Part shown: piece after piece, positions 35,575 to 45,532 of the stretch
How the letters are laid out: the number at the start of each line of letters is the position of its first letter
Position numbering within the stretch: the stretch's first letter is position 1
DNA from: Microcoleus sp. EPA2
GTDB lineage: Bacteria > Cyanobacteriota > Cyanobacteriia > Cyanobacteriales > Microcoleaceae
Assembly (NCBI GenBank): GCA_020882975.1
Contig: JAHRFD010000009.1
Location: forward strand, 1 to 64,000
Reading direction: 5' to 3'
DNA length: 64,000 bases
Position numbers and translations under genes: made by a program
The notes under the pieces: model-generated
What the model was told of the DNA's origin: nothing
Seen by the model: only the letters and a program-made list of their open reading frames with translations
The model's database searches: none

Positions 35575-35645
35575 AGCCAACTCAATAATTCTCAAGATTA
35601 TTTTAATCATTGTAAACAATTTCCCCAGTTCGCTCGCAGATTAAT

Positions 35646-36743
35646 ATGGCAATTATCTCCTCCAAACAACAGCCTCCCGATCCAAATCTACCCGAACACA
35701 TTGCCGCAGCCACCCCCAAAAAAACCAAAAATAAAGCTGTAAAACCCCAGACAGAATCGCTGGTAGAACCCCAAGAACTAGCCGACGAAACCAACAGCAA
35801 ACAAGACGATAAAATCCGACCTCAGCGATTAGCTGAATACATCGGACAGAAAGACTTGAGAGAAGTTTTGGCGATCGCAATTCAAGCAGCCAAATCCCGA
35901 AACGAACCAATGGATCACCTGTTACTGTATGGGCCGCCAGGGTTAGGTAAAACCACAATGTCGCTAATTTTAGCAGCAGAAATGGAAGTTGAATGCAAAA
36001 TCACCACAGCCCCAGCCCTAGAAAAACCCCGCGATATTGTCGGATTGTTAGTCAACCTTAAAGCCGGAGACGTGCTGTTTATCGACGAAATTCACCGCTT
36101 ATCAAAAGTAACAGAAGAAATCCTATATCCAGCGATGGAAGATTGTCGCTTAGATATTACGATTGGTCAAGGCAAAAGTGCCAAAATTCGGACTATTCCC
36201 CTGAAACCGTTTACCTTAGTAGGAGCAACTACAAAAGTTGGGTCGCTAACAGCTCCCTTGCGCGATCGCTTCGGACTGATCCAAAGATTACGCTACTACG
36301 AAATAGATGAACTCAGTTTAATTGTCCAAAGAAGCGCCCAAGTTCTCGACACTCCCATTACAGCAGAAGGAGCCACAGAAATTGCCCGCCGAGCTCGTGG
36401 CACACCCCGCATTGCTAACCGATTGTTGCGGCGAGTTAGAGACTATAGTGAAGTCAAACAATTAAAGCCGATCACCGCCGAAGTGGCATCGGTTGCCCTA
36501 GAATTATTCAATGTCGATCCGCTAGGTTTGGATTGGACCGATCGGTGTCTGTTGACAGCAATGATTGAAAACTTTAATGGTGGTCCAGTGGGTTTAGAAA
36601 CCCTGGCGGCTTCCACAGGAGAGGATACTCAAACGATTGAGGATGTGTACGAACCTTATTTGATGCAAATTGGATTTTTGCAAAGAACAAGTAGGGGTAG
36701 AATTGCCACGGTTGCTGCTTATAAACACTTGGGTTTACTTTAA
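35646..36743 (+). CDS. ruvB: Holliday junction branch migration DNA helicase RuvB
   Basis: 365 residues. Hexameric AAA+ motor that drives branch migration with RuvA. Walker [19 protein letters not shown] near residue 98, Walker [11 protein letters not shown] near 143, and the RuvB motif [18 protein letters not shown] near 200, followed by the winged-helix C-terminus ([22 protein letters not shown], in part). The first 55 residues are a lysine/proline-rich extension common in cyanobacterial RuvB. ruvA and ruvC are not in this window. Next to recN, separated by hairpin repeats and a long heptamer array. Confidence 0.97.
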   Translation: MAIISSKQQPPDPNLPEHIAAATPKKTKNKAVKPQTESLVEPQELADETNSKQDDKIRPQRLAEYIGQKDLREVLAIAIQAAKSRNEPMDHLLLYGPPGLGKTTMSLILAAEMEVECKITTAPALEKPRDIVGLLVNLKAGDVLFIDEIHRLSKVTEEILYPAMEDCRLDITIGQGKSAKIRTIPLKPFTLVGATTKVGSLTAPLRDRFGLIQRLRYYEIDELSLIVQRSAQVLDTPITAEGATEIARRARGTPRIANRLLRRVRDYSEVKQLKPITAEVASVALELFNVDPLGLDWTDRCLLTAMIENFNGGPVGLETLAASTGEDTQTIEDVYEPYLMQIGFLQRTSRGRIATVAAYKHLGLL

Positions 36744-36790
36744 GGGGAGATTGGCCATTGCACTGGTTCCAAGGCTCTGTCTGGGAACCC

Positions 36791-36874
36791 AGATCAAGAG
36801 GCTCTGCCTCGATGGTATGGTTCAAGGCGAGGCAGAGCCTCTGGATCTGCGTCCCTAGGCAGAGCCTAGGGACG
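36791..36874. repeat. Two hairpin repeats after ruvB
   Basis: First hairpin: 21-base arms 36791-36811 and 36828-36848 (core AGAGGCTCTGCCTCG) pairing at 20 positions. Second: perfect ten-base arms CGTCCCTAGG/CCTAGGGACG at 36850-36874. Both resemble dispersed palindromic repeats and could end the ruvB transcript; neither is followed by a T-run. Confidence 0.75.
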
Positions 36875-36880
36875 AGGGAT

Positions 36881-37082
36881 AACAAATAACCAATAACCAA
36901 TAACCCATAACAAATAACCAATAACCAATAACCAATAACAAATAACCAATAACCAATAACCAATAACCAATAACCAATAACCAATAACCAATAACAAATA
37001 ACCAATAACCAATAACAAATAACCAATAACCAATAACCAATAACCAATAACAAATAACCAATAACAAATAACCAATAACAAA
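36881..37082. repeat. Long heptamer array before recN
   Basis: About 29 units of AACCAAT with AACAAAT and AACCCAT variants over 202 bases, ending six bases before the recN ATG. TAA falls in every frame of the plus strand because seven is not a multiple of three, so the array blocks any read-in translation. On the minus strand it gives a false membrane-like open frame. Confidence 0.95.
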
Positions 37083-37088
37083 TTCCCC

Positions 37089-38864
37089 ATGTTACTATCC
37101 CTGAGAATCGAAAACTTTGCATTGATTGACTGTCTAGACCTAGAATTTGGCCCTAGTTTGAACGTATTTACAGGGGAAACAGGGGCTGGGAAATCGATTA
37201 TCCTAGATGCGATCGATGCAGTCTTGGGTGGAAAAGTCGATCGCCGTGTGATTCGCACAGGAGCAGCGCGGGCCATACTGGAAGCGACTTTTGAATTGGA
37301 CAAAGCTGCATTATTGTGGCTGGGCGAGCAAGAAATTGAACCGATTGATGGGAATTTAGCGGTTTGCAGCCGGGAAATTATGGCATCTAGCGGTACTTTG
37401 CGGACGAGATCGCGTTTGAACGGAATTTTGGTCAACCGCCCCTTGATGGAGCAACTGCGCGATCGACTCGTGGAAATTACTGCTCAAGGCCAAACCGTCC
37501 AACTAGGACTAGAAACTCTCCAGCGAGAATGGCTAGATCTCTATGGTGGTAAAACTATTTTGCAAGGGCGATCGAATGTCACCGCAGCATGGCTTGTCGC
37601 CAGCGAAGCCAAAACCGCCCTCAACCGCAGACGTCAGTCAGAACAGCAGCGCCTGCAAAGACTTGATTTATTAGAATACCAAGTCCGAGAGCTTGGCCAA
37701 GCCCATATCGAAGACGCGGCTGAATTGGAAAACCTCGAACAAGAATCAATCAGGCTTAGTCACGTTGTGGAGTTGCAGCAACAAAGTTACCAAGTTCATC
37801 AAGCTCTGTATCAAAATGACACGGATGCTGCCTCTGCTGCTGACTTGTTGAGCAAAGCTGAGGCAACTTTAAGCGACATGGCCGTCTACGATGTTCAGTT
37901 GCAACCAATTCTAGAAATGGTCAGCGATGCTTTAGCTCAAGCTACAGAAGCTAGTCGCCAAATTAGCAGCTACGGCGAACAATTAGAAGCAGATCCGCAA
38001 AGACTTGAAGAAGTAGAAGAGCGAATTCAGGAACTTAAACAAATCTGTCGTAAATATGGCCCGCTTAAAGAAGCGATCGCCTATTATCAAACCATCCAAA
38101 ACGAACTAAATGAACTTTTAGCAGGAGGCGAGTCTATGGAGGCATTAGAACTCGCCTATCAAGCCTCTATGGAGCAATTAAAGGATGCTTGCAGCCACCT
38201 CAGCGCCCTGCGACGGGAAACGGCTCTGAAACTCGAAGCTGCTTTAGTGGCAGAACTCAAGCCCTTAGCCATGGAAAAAGTACAATTTCAAGTGGAAATT
38301 GCAGCAGTTACCCCAACAGCAAATGGTGCCGATCGCATCGCCTTTTGTTTCAGTCCGAATCCAGGGGAACCTCTGCAACCCCTAGGTGCGATCGCCTCTG
38401 GGGGAGAAATGAGTCGCTTTTTGCTCGCCATCAAAGCTTGTTTTTCGCAAATAGAAGGTGCTAGCACTCTGGTATTTGATGAAATTGATGCCGGGGTGTC
38501 TGGGAGAGTGGCTGGGGCGATCGCCAAAAAACTCCATCAACTTTCGGAAAAACACCAAGTCCTTTGTGTGACGCACCAACCTTTGATTGCTGCCATGGCG
38601 GACTGTCATTTTCGTGTCAACAAACAGACGATCGCCTCTGAAACAGGCACACAGGAAGATCTAGGCAACCCTGAATCATCGGAACGTACAGTGGTGCGTG
38701 TTGTGGCCCTCAACAGCCAGCAGCGACGGGAAGAACTGGCTCAACTTGCTAGTGGGCGATCGGAAACAGAAGCCATCGCTTTTGCTGAATCTCTCCTAGC
38801 TCAGGCTGCTTCTTTGCGCCAAATTCATTCTCAAAAAACTGAAGTTGACCGCAATTATTGTTAA
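37089..38864 (+). CDS. recN: DNA repair protein RecN
   Basis: 591 residues. SMC-like ATPase for double-strand break repair. Walker A VFTGETGAGKSIILDAI near residue 27, a central coiled coil (about 150-380), signature ASGGEMSRFLLAIK near 436 and Walker B TLVFDEIDAGVSG near 457. The C-terminus continues past VCVTHQPLIAAMADCHFRV. Length and order fit RecN. The start at 37089 puts LLSLRIENFALID at the N-terminus, as in the family. It is preceded by the 202-base heptamer array rather than an obvious promoter, so transcription may come from ruvB. Confidence 0.96.
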   Translation: MLLSLRIENFALIDCLDLEFGPSLNVFTGETGAGKSIILDAIDAVLGGKVDRRVIRTGAARAILEATFELDKAALLWLGEQEIEPIDGNLAVCSREIMASSGTLRTRSRLNGILVNRPLMEQLRDRLVEITAQGQTVQLGLETLQREWLDLYGGKTILQGRSNVTAAWLVASEAKTALNRRRQSEQQRLQRLDLLEYQVRELGQAHIEDAAELENLEQESIRLSHVVELQQQSYQVHQALYQNDTDAASAADLLSKAEATLSDMAVYDVQLQPILEMVSDALAQATEASRQISSYGEQLEADPQRLEEVEERIQELKQICRKYGPLKEAIAYYQTIQNELNELLAGGESMEALELAYQASMEQLKDACSHLSALRRETALKLEAALVAELKPLAMEKVQFQVEIAAVTPTANGADRIAFCFSPNPGEPLQPLGAIASGGEMSRFLLAIKACFSQIEGASTLVFDEIDAGVSGRVAGAIAKKLHQLSEKHQVLCVTHQPLIAAMADCHFRVNKQTIASETGTQEDLGNPESSERTVVRVVALNSQQRREELAQLASGRSETEAIAFAESLLAQAASLRQIHSQKTEVDRNYC

Positions 38865-39509
38865 GATTTAACAACTAAACAGGGTATTTGTGTCACAGTT
38901 AGCAGTGACACTCGATGGCAACCAGATATTACTATCACAGTTGTACCAGTCTCAGCAACTGTTTTAGCGGCGAAGTTGACAGAAATTCTATGTAGAAACC
39001 ACAATTGTAGAGATGAGCACACATAATTAGTTAGTAGTGATGTCAGAATGGCGGCTAGTCAAACTTTAGTCCGCATCCATCGACCCCCTGACAGCCCTGG
39101 GCTGTTTCATGCTGGTGACAAATCATCGTTTTGTATGGGTAGTTCCCCCGTGCCTACCCTCCCCGTCCACTCCTATATTTACAATAGATTGCAGTCCGCC
39201 CAGGCGATCGAACGTTCTGAGTCACCGAATCTAGTTACACTTAGTAAACCAAATGTCAAAATCCGATACTATACCATTTAAAAAAAATTCCCGACCTCCG
39301 ATCGCCATGGACTAATGGCCACAGCGCTCTCAATCTCCCACGGTTCTCTCCCAAACCGCCCTTCCTTGCCATCGGTAGGAAGTTCTGTAAACTGGGAAAT
39401 AGTTTGACAAATACTTTTACTCTACTCTTGTGCAAAGCTCCGGGCGATCTACTTGCCAGATCTGCTACCTGAGAGACCAAACCTTAAACTTAAGCTTCTC
39501 TAAAGGTCT
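38865..39509. other. 645-bp gap without a gene between recN and the cyclase gene
   Basis: I see no supported gene here. It holds a seven-base hairpin GTGTCAC/GTGACAC at 38890-38911, a degenerate GTATGGGTAGTTCCCCCGTG copy of the dispersed GTAGGGGC family near 39133-39160, and several HIP1-core CGATCG sites. The length suggests the cyclase gene has its own promoter. Confidence 0.5.
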
Positions 39510-42500
39510 ATGAATTATTCTGCATCTTCCAATCTGTCATCCCCAGGTAATGTGACTATAGATGTCACTCCTATCACTGAAAATCATCAGGAACAGCCCT
39601 CTCACTATCCCTCTAGCAGTGGTCAAATCGTCACAACCCAAGGAAACTTCTCCAGTTTCCTCGCACCCCTAAACAAGGATAGTTTTAAAGGAGTTGCCAA
39701 GGACGTAGAGAACAAACTGAAGGTTGTCAATCAAACCTTGGGAATGCTCGACAACCTCTTAGACAGCCAAGGGTTTGACGCTATCCTTAACGAAATGTTG
39801 CAGTCGATTACCCTCAAAACCGGGGAATTGCTCAATGCCGATCGCAGCACTATATTTTTATTAGACGACGAAAAAAATGAACTCTGGGCAAGGGTTGCCA
39901 AAGATGAACATGGCAACAACCTAGAACTCAGATTTCCCGCCAATGTGGGCATTGCTGGAGAAGTCGCCACCGGCAGAAAAGGGGTGAATATTCCCTATGA
40001 TTTTTACAACGACCCGCGATCGACTAACGCCAAAAAAACTGACGAAAAAACAGGATATCGCACCTATACAATGCTGGCGATGCCTCTGATCAATGAAGAC
40101 ACACAAGAGTTAGTAGCAGTCGTTCAACTGATTAATAAACTCAAGGCAGATCATCATAATTACGACCATTTAGACGCACAGATCGATCGGCAAGGATTTA
40201 CCCAAGAAGACGAACAAATATTTAGAGAATTTGCCCCGTCCATTCGCCTAATTTTAGAATCTTCTAAATCTTTCTACGCAGCAACTCAAAGGCAGCGGGC
40301 AGCGACAGCGCTGATGAACGCCGTCAACGCTCTTTCTCAAAGCAGTCTAGACTTAGAAGACACTCTCAAACGGGTGATGGATCAGGCTCAAGAACTGATG
40401 CAAGCCGATCGCAGCACCCTGTGGCTAATTGACGAAGATCGAGATCAACTATGGACAAAAATCCCGATCGCAGGTCAACTTCAAGAACTTCGCATACCCA
40501 GAACCGCCGGTTTTGCAGGTATTGTCGCCCAATCCAGTGAACCGCTACTAATTTCCTTTGACGTATATGACGACTCCCGCGCCGAAACTTCCAAAGAAAC
40601 AGACAAAAAAACTGGCTACCGCACTTGCAGTATGCTCTGTATGCCAGTATTTAATGCCGACCACAAATTGATTGGAGTCACCCAATTAATTAACAAAAAA
40701 AAACAAGGAGAATACCCCCCATACAATCCAGAAAACTGGCCTGAAGCCCCGGAACAATGGCGAGCTAGTTTCAATCGCAACGACATGGAATTTATGAAAG
40801 CGTTTAATATCCAAGCAGGAGTAGCCCTGCAAAACGCCAAACTATTTGCCGAAGTCAAACAGCAAGAACAAAGACAAAAAGATATGCTGCACGCCCTGAC
40901 AAACGGCGTCATATCTACAGACCAAAAAGGCCATATAGTCGCTACGAATCCCAGTGCCAAAAAATTGCTTGGCGTTAGCGATGCCCGCTTGGCAGAAGGT
41001 CAATCTTTGCGCGATCTAATTAACTTGGAAAAAGGTGATTTTGCCAAGTGGTTCGATGTGGCATTGCACCCTACAAACGAAAAAGACCGCCAGCAGTATT
41101 ACCCTGACCAAGTATTGATTGCCTCCGAAGGAGAACAGCAGAGCATAAATTTGTCGATCAATTCCATGACAGATGCTACTGACCCCAAAAAAGTTAACGG
41201 AGCATTAGTTGTGATGGAAGATATCAGCAGCGCTAAGCAAGTCAAAAACTTGATGTACCGCTACATGACCCCAGCAGTAGCCGAAGCGCTGCTGGCTTCA
41301 GGAGATACAGGATTGGGAGGTAAACGCAAGCACGTTTCGGTGCTGTTCTCCGATATTCGCAGCTACACCACACTTACGGAAAAATTGCAAGCCGAACAAG
41401 TGGTAGAGATGCTCAACAAATATTTTGAAGTGATGGTAGATTCCGTATTCAAGTACGGAGGTACTCTCGACAAATACATCGGCGACGCTCTGATGGCAGT
41501 TTTTGGCTCTCCAGCACCCCTAGAAGATCATGCCTGGTGCGCCATGCAAACCGCCGTGGAAATGCGGGAAAAATTGAAGGAATTTAATCAAGAGCGAATT
41601 GCTAATGGCGAGTTACCGATCAGTATCGGTATGGGCATCCATTCCGACGAAGTTGTCAGCGGTAACATCGGCTCCAGCAGACGGATGGAACTCACTTCCA
41701 TTGGAGATGGGGTGAATCTCGCCTCTCGCTTAGAAGGGGCCAGCAAGCAGTACGGCACTGACTTAATCATTAGTGACAACACCTACAAAGAATACAAAGA
41801 GCGAGTGTACGTACGGGAACTAGATTTCATTACTGTTAAAGGCAAAAGCGAACCAGTCATCATTTACGAACTTGTAGCTATCAAGCCCGGTTACTCCTCC
41901 GTTAGCAGGGAGCTGACTGATGAAGAGGCAACAAAATTTAAAACTGCTCTAGAACAACTAGAACACTACAACGCAGGACGCGAATTTTACAAGCAACCTG
42001 TTACTCAAAAACTATCTAAGGCTGAGGTGGAAGAAATATTAAAGACTGTGGCAAAAATGCCAGAAGCAAAGGTCAAAGAACTCTCCTACGAGGTCGATAA
42101 ACAGTTAGAACATGAACTCAAAAAATTGTTATCTCAACTAAAAAAAGAGCCTGAGTACGATGTAACAAATCAGTCCCCAGCCCATAAAATATTCGAGTCA
42201 GAAATTAAACTCCTGAAATGGGAAGGTATCAAAAACCTGTCGGAAGATGAAGCCACACTCTTGATAAAATCTAAGATCGGAGAGTTATCACCAGACGAAA
42301 TTAAGGAATTGCAAGAGGGCGATGTCAAAAAGATTTTGGAAGCAGATATCAAAAACCCATCAAATGGCAAAATCAAGCGTTTGAAATCCTCACATATCAG
42401 ACAGTTATTGCAGGCGAAAATTAAAAGCCGGGCCGAAGAAACAGTAGCAGAAAGGTTAGATGAGGAATTTGTGGAAAATCTGACCCTCGATGGAGTGAAA

Positions 42501-42704
42501 AAGGTACTGAGCGAAATTAAGACAAAGTTAGAACCGAAAGCTAGGAAGTGTTTTGAACACGCACTAGGCAAATTTAATGAGGTTTTGAGCCAAGATCCCA
42601 AAAACAAGGCGGCTAGATTACACGTCGATCGCTGTGTGCTATATAGACTTCACCCCCCAGACGTACTGAACTGGGACGGGGTGTGGAACCTCACAGAAAA
42701 ATAG
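39510..42704 (+). CDS. Class III adenylate cyclase with GAF-GAF-PAS sensors
   Basis: 1064 residues. Two GAF domains (about 75-240 and 265-435), each with a NADRSTIFLLD or QADRSTLWLID start and a KTGYRT motif, then a PAS domain (about 455-570; MLHALTNGVISTDQKGHIVA) and a class III cyclase domain (about 600-790; VLFSDIRSYTTLTEKL and YIGDALMAVFGS carry the two metal-binding aspartates; IGDGVNLASRLEG follows). It should make cAMP in response to ligands or redox. The tail is odd: the usual C-terminal TPR-like segment is split near 820 by about 190 charged residues (ELSPDEIKELQEGDVKKIL) before resuming at KCFEHALGKFNEVLSQ and ending DWDGVW-like NWDGVWNLTEK. A soluble cytoplasmic protein by sequence. 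Confidence 0.92.
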   Translation: MNYSASSNLSSPGNVTIDVTPITENHQEQPSHYPSSSGQIVTTQGNFSSFLAPLNKDSFKGVAKDVENKLKVVNQTLGMLDNLLDSQGFDAILNEMLQSITLKTGELLNADRSTIFLLDDEKNELWARVAKDEHGNNLELRFPANVGIAGEVATGRKGVNIPYDFYNDPRSTNAKKTDEKTGYRTYTMLAMPLINEDTQELVAVVQLINKLKADHHNYDHLDAQIDRQGFTQEDEQIFREFAPSIRLILESSKSFYAATQRQRAATALMNAVNALSQSSLDLEDTLKRVMDQAQELMQADRSTLWLIDEDRDQLWTKIPIAGQLQELRIPRTAGFAGIVAQSSEPLLISFDVYDDSRAETSKETDKKTGYRTCSMLCMPVFNADHKLIGVTQLINKKKQGEYPPYNPENWPEAPEQWRASFNRNDMEFMKAFNIQAGVALQNAKLFAEVKQQEQRQKDMLHALTNGVISTDQKGHIVATNPSAKKLLGVSDARLAEGQSLRDLINLEKGDFAKWFDVALHPTNEKDRQQYYPDQVLIASEGEQQSINLSINSMTDATDPKKVNGALVVMEDISSAKQVKNLMYRYMTPAVAEALLASGDTGLGGKRKHVSVLFSDIRSYTTLTEKLQAEQVVEMLNKYFEVMVDSVFKYGGTLDKYIGDALMAVFGSPAPLEDHAWCAMQTAVEMREKLKEFNQERIANGELPISIGMGIHSDEVVSGNIGSSRRMELTSIGDGVNLASRLEGASKQYGTDLIISDNTYKEYKERVYVRELDFITVKGKSEPVIIYELVAIKPGYSSVSRELTDEEATKFKTALEQLEHYNAGREFYKQPVTQKLSKAEVEEILKTVAKMPEAKVKELSYEVDKQLEHELKKLLSQLKKEPEYDVTNQSPAHKIFESEIKLLKWEGIKNLSEDEATLLIKSKIGELSPDEIKELQEGDVKKILEADIKNPSNGKIKRLKSSHIRQLLQAKIKSRAEETVAERLDEEFVENLTLDGVKKVLSEIKTKLEPKARKCFEHALGKFNEVLSQDPKNKAARLHVDRCVLYRLHPPDVLNWDGVWNLTEK

Positions 42705-42999
42705 GACTCCTCGCCCTAAGTCCTGGGTTAAATGCTGAACCAGCCCCCCTATGGCTGGCAGCCACGGCGAACCATAAACCTCAACATCCGATTGGGGTTT
42801 CAAACGCCAAATTAACTTATTGACAAACTACCCATAGCTGAATGTGTGGGGAATTTTTATTCTGCCATGCTTTCTCTAACACTCACTGAGACGGTGATTT
42901 TAAATCTGCTCCAACAGGTATGATTGTTTTATGAAAGATGCTGAAAACCACAGCTACTTAATGTTCTAGTCTTATTATGGAAAACTACTAGCGTCAGTT

Positions 43000-43545
43000 A
43001 TGAATAATTGGAATTCGCAGTCGGGAGATATTGAGTGGGTAGATCAGGTTTACCAACTATTGCTAGAGATTGCTCGGAACTCCTTGTCCGATATCCCCAG
43101 AATGCCACCTAACATTACCCAAAAGGCTCTACCTCTGATACAGAAGGTACAAAGCATTCAGCAAAGACGAGATGGACAAGTTTTCAAATCCGGTTCCTTT
43201 TCGGTAAACGATCGCGAATGGGTCGATCAAGTCTGTCAACTACTGGTGGAACTGACAGGCGCTTCTTTGTCGGAACGACCGAAAATGCCGGAAAACCTGG
43301 CAGGTAGAGCTTTAACCCTGGCAGACAAGGCGCAAAATATCAAAGAAATCATCGAAGAAAATGCTTCCCTTCCCCCAGCAGATGAGGAGGAACCCTTACC
43401 GTCTCCAGAGGCGGTGCTGAATGTGTTGCACCACACTTTAAAAATTCAGCGTGCAAAAAGCTACAAGCCTGATGCTCCCGAATGGCAGCAAATCTTGAGC
43501 CTGCTCGATGTAGTCCAGTCAATTTACAAGGAAATCCAACATTAG
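43000..43545 (+). CDS. Hypothetical protein with an internal duplication
   Basis: 181 residues, no family recognised. Two copies of a roughly 45-residue helical unit: EWVDQVYQLLLEIARNSLSD... at about 12-55 and EWVDQVCQLLVELTGASLSE... at about 72-115, each with a RMP or KMP motif. A proline/glutamate linker (LPPADEEEPLPSPEAV) separates a C-terminal helical part. No signal peptide. It is 295 bases after the cyclase gene on the same strand; a functional link is only possible. Confidence 0.7.
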   Translation: MNNWNSQSGDIEWVDQVYQLLLEIARNSLSDIPRMPPNITQKALPLIQKVQSIQQRRDGQVFKSGSFSVNDREWVDQVCQLLVELTGASLSERPKMPENLAGRALTLADKAQNIKEIIEENASLPPADEEEPLPSPEAVLNVLHHTLKIQRAKSYKPDAPEWQQILSLLDVVQSIYKEIQH

Positions 43546-43751
43546 ATTGATTCTTCGATCGGGGTGTGGCTGATTTTGTGTCGATCGCGTTATGTCGTGG
43601 GTCAGCGCCAAAAAATCAATCCGAGGCGATCGCACTCCTGGGCTTTGTATCAATCTTATGCAGCCGTTAGGCCCGATCGCTCCTAAAATGCTATGAAAGG
43701 GGTTTGACAAATAGCAAAACCCGGATCATCTGTTAACTTGGAGATATTGTT

Positions 43752-44264
43752 GTGGACTTATCGCTAATTCCGGCACAGCCGAAACCAGGACTGCTCAATG
43801 TTCTGATCGAAATTACCGCCGGTAGCAAAAACAAGTACGAATTTGATAAAGACTTACAAGCCTTTGCTCTAGATCGGGTGCTCTCTTCCTCAGTCCAATA
43901 TCCATGCGACTATGGCTTCATACCTAATACCTTAGCTGACGATGGCGACCCCCTCGACGGCATGGTGATGATGGATGAGCCCACATTTCCGGGGTGCGTG
44001 ATTGCAGCCCGTCCCATCGGAATGCTAGAAATGATCGATGGAGGCGATCGGGACGAAAAACTATTGTGCGTTCCCGACAAAGACCCACGCTACGCTCACT
44101 ATAAGTCCCTCAAAGACGTAGCACCCCATCGCTTGGATGAAATAGCCGAATTTTTTAGAACCTACAAAAATTTGGAGAAAAAAGTGACAGAAATTCTAGG
44201 GTGGCAAGATGTGGATCTAGTAATGCCATTAGTGGAAAAGTGCATCGCAGCCGATCGCAAATAA
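43752..44264 (+). CDS. ppa: Inorganic pyrophosphatase
   Basis: 170 residues, the family I soluble enzyme. It hydrolyses pyrophosphate released by biosynthetic reactions. The signature lies near residues 55-75: [18 protein letters not shown], whose acidic residues bind Mg2+. Further conserved stretches are [16 protein letters not shown] near the N-terminus and KDPRYAHY near 112. The start is GTG at 43752, giving [13 protein letters not shown]. It is transcribed alone. Confidence 0.97.
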   Translation: MDLSLIPAQPKPGLLNVLIEITAGSKNKYEFDKDLQAFALDRVLSSSVQYPCDYGFIPNTLADDGDPLDGMVMMDEPTFPGCVIAARPIGMLEMIDGGDRDEKLLCVPDKDPRYAHYKSLKDVAPHRLDEIAEFFRTYKNLEKKVTEILGWQDVDLVMPLVEKCIAADRK

Positions 44265-44551
44265 ACCATTAGCCCGCATTCTTGGACTACAACCAGAATC
44301 ACATACTCCCACACCAAATATGATTTATGGTGTGGGCAGACTAGATTCCAATTTAAAGATATATTTGATTTCATTTGAGGTACTCCGACTGTTTCCCTAT
44401 CAAATGTTTTGAATGTTTCTCTGTCAAACATGATGATCACGATCGGGTTCCCGGTCCCACCTCACTGCCTGAAGGCTGAATGTTTTTTTAAATTCTCGAA
44501 GTAAAAAATAAAATCTCAACTCCCAAGTTCCTGCGCGTAAAGCTAAAAAAA

Positions 44552-45460
44552 ATGCCTGATTCCCAAAAGTCCGCAGCCATTCCACAGCCTTCTGATGGCA
44601 AAGCCACTAGCTCAAGCAGCCCTTTGACCGAGTTTGTCGTTCAGTTTTGGGGAGTCCGGGGCAGCATCGCAACTCCCGGTAGCAAAACCATTCGCTATGG
44701 AGGTAACACCTCTTGCGTAGAAATGCGATTGGGCAAACAACGCCTGATCTTTGACGGTGGCACAGGTTTGCGAGTCCTTGGTCTCAACTTACTGCGCCAG
44801 ATGCCAGTGGAAGCCCATATGTTTTTCAGCCACACGCACTGGGACCACATTCAAGGATTCCCTTTTTTTACCCCCGCCTTCATTCCAGGCAACTGCTTTC
44901 ACATTTACGGTGCGATCGCCCCCAACGGCACTACAATTAAACAGCGTCTGGCCGACCAAATGCACCACCCCAACTTCCCAGTCCCCATCCAGGTGATGCA
45001 ATCAGACCTCAAATTTAATGACTTGACTCCGGGGGATATCATCGAACTCGACGATGTAAAAATCGAAACAGCCCTGCTGAATCATCCCAATACTGCGATC
45101 GGATATCGTGTGACCTGGGAGGGACATAGTGCCGTCTACTGCACCGATACAGAACACTTTGCCGATCGGTTAGACGAAAACATAGTACACCTAGCTCGCG
45201 ACGCAGATGTGTTAATTTACGATGCGAATTACACCAACGAAGAATATCATGACTTCAAGTCGCCCAAAGTCGGCTGGGGACACTCGACTTGGCAAGCAGG
45301 AGTAGAAGTAGCCAAAGCAGCGGGAGTCAAAAAAGTGGTAATGTTTCACCACGATCCAGGTCATGACGACAACTTTCTCGATCGAGTAGAAGCAGAAGTC
45401 CAAGCAGTTTTCGCCGATAGTTGCTTAGCACGAGAAGGCATGAGCATACCAGTGATTTAA
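44552..45460 (+). CDS. MBL-fold metallo-hydrolase
   Basis: 302 residues. Metallo-beta-lactamase fold with the two-zinc motif FSHTHWDHIQGFPFF near residue 90. The N-terminal VVQFWGVRGSIATPGSKTIRYGGNTSCVEM (in part) marks the lactamase_B_2 subfamily, whose members include phosphodiesterases. Later metal ligands are in LNHPNTAIGYRV, CTDTEH and the C-terminal MFHHDPGHDDNFL. No signal peptide, so cytoplasmic. The substrate is not known. It sits 287 bases after ppa. Confidence 0.9.
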   Translation: MPDSQKSAAIPQPSDGKATSSSSPLTEFVVQFWGVRGSIATPGSKTIRYGGNTSCVEMRLGKQRLIFDGGTGLRVLGLNLLRQMPVEAHMFFSHTHWDHIQGFPFFTPAFIPGNCFHIYGAIAPNGTTIKQRLADQMHHPNFPVPIQVMQSDLKFNDLTPGDIIELDDVKIETALLNHPNTAIGYRVTWEGHSAVYCTDTEHFADRLDENIVHLARDADVLIYDANYTNEEYHDFKSPKVGWGHSTWQAGVEVAKAAGVKKVVMFHHDPGHDDNFLDRVEAEVQAVFADSCLAREGMSIPVI

Positions 45461-45532
45461 CAAAAAATCAACGCAGGCTCCAAAAAACCCGATCGTTGTG
45501 GCAAAAATTAGAAGACCAAAGGCACAAGCAAA

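Noticed and set aside
36574..37122. Minus-strand open frame encoding repeated LLVIGYW, looking like a membrane protein
   Set aside because: It is only the translation of the AACCAAT heptamer array plus the 3' end of ruvB in reverse; three overlapping frames give the same pattern.
39048..39480. Short open frames on both strands between recN and the cyclase gene
   Set aside because: No Shine-Dalgarno site, no recognisable motif, and part is a degenerate dispersed repeat.
39510..42704. Guanylate cyclase
   Set aside because: The metal and substrate-region sequence (KYIGDALMAVFG and IGDGVNLASRLEG) fits bacterial adenylate cyclases; sequence alone cannot fully exclude cGMP, but adenylate is more likely.
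44162..44440. 92-codon minus-strand frame after ppa
   Set aside because: It overlaps the conserved 3' end of ppa and has no protein features.
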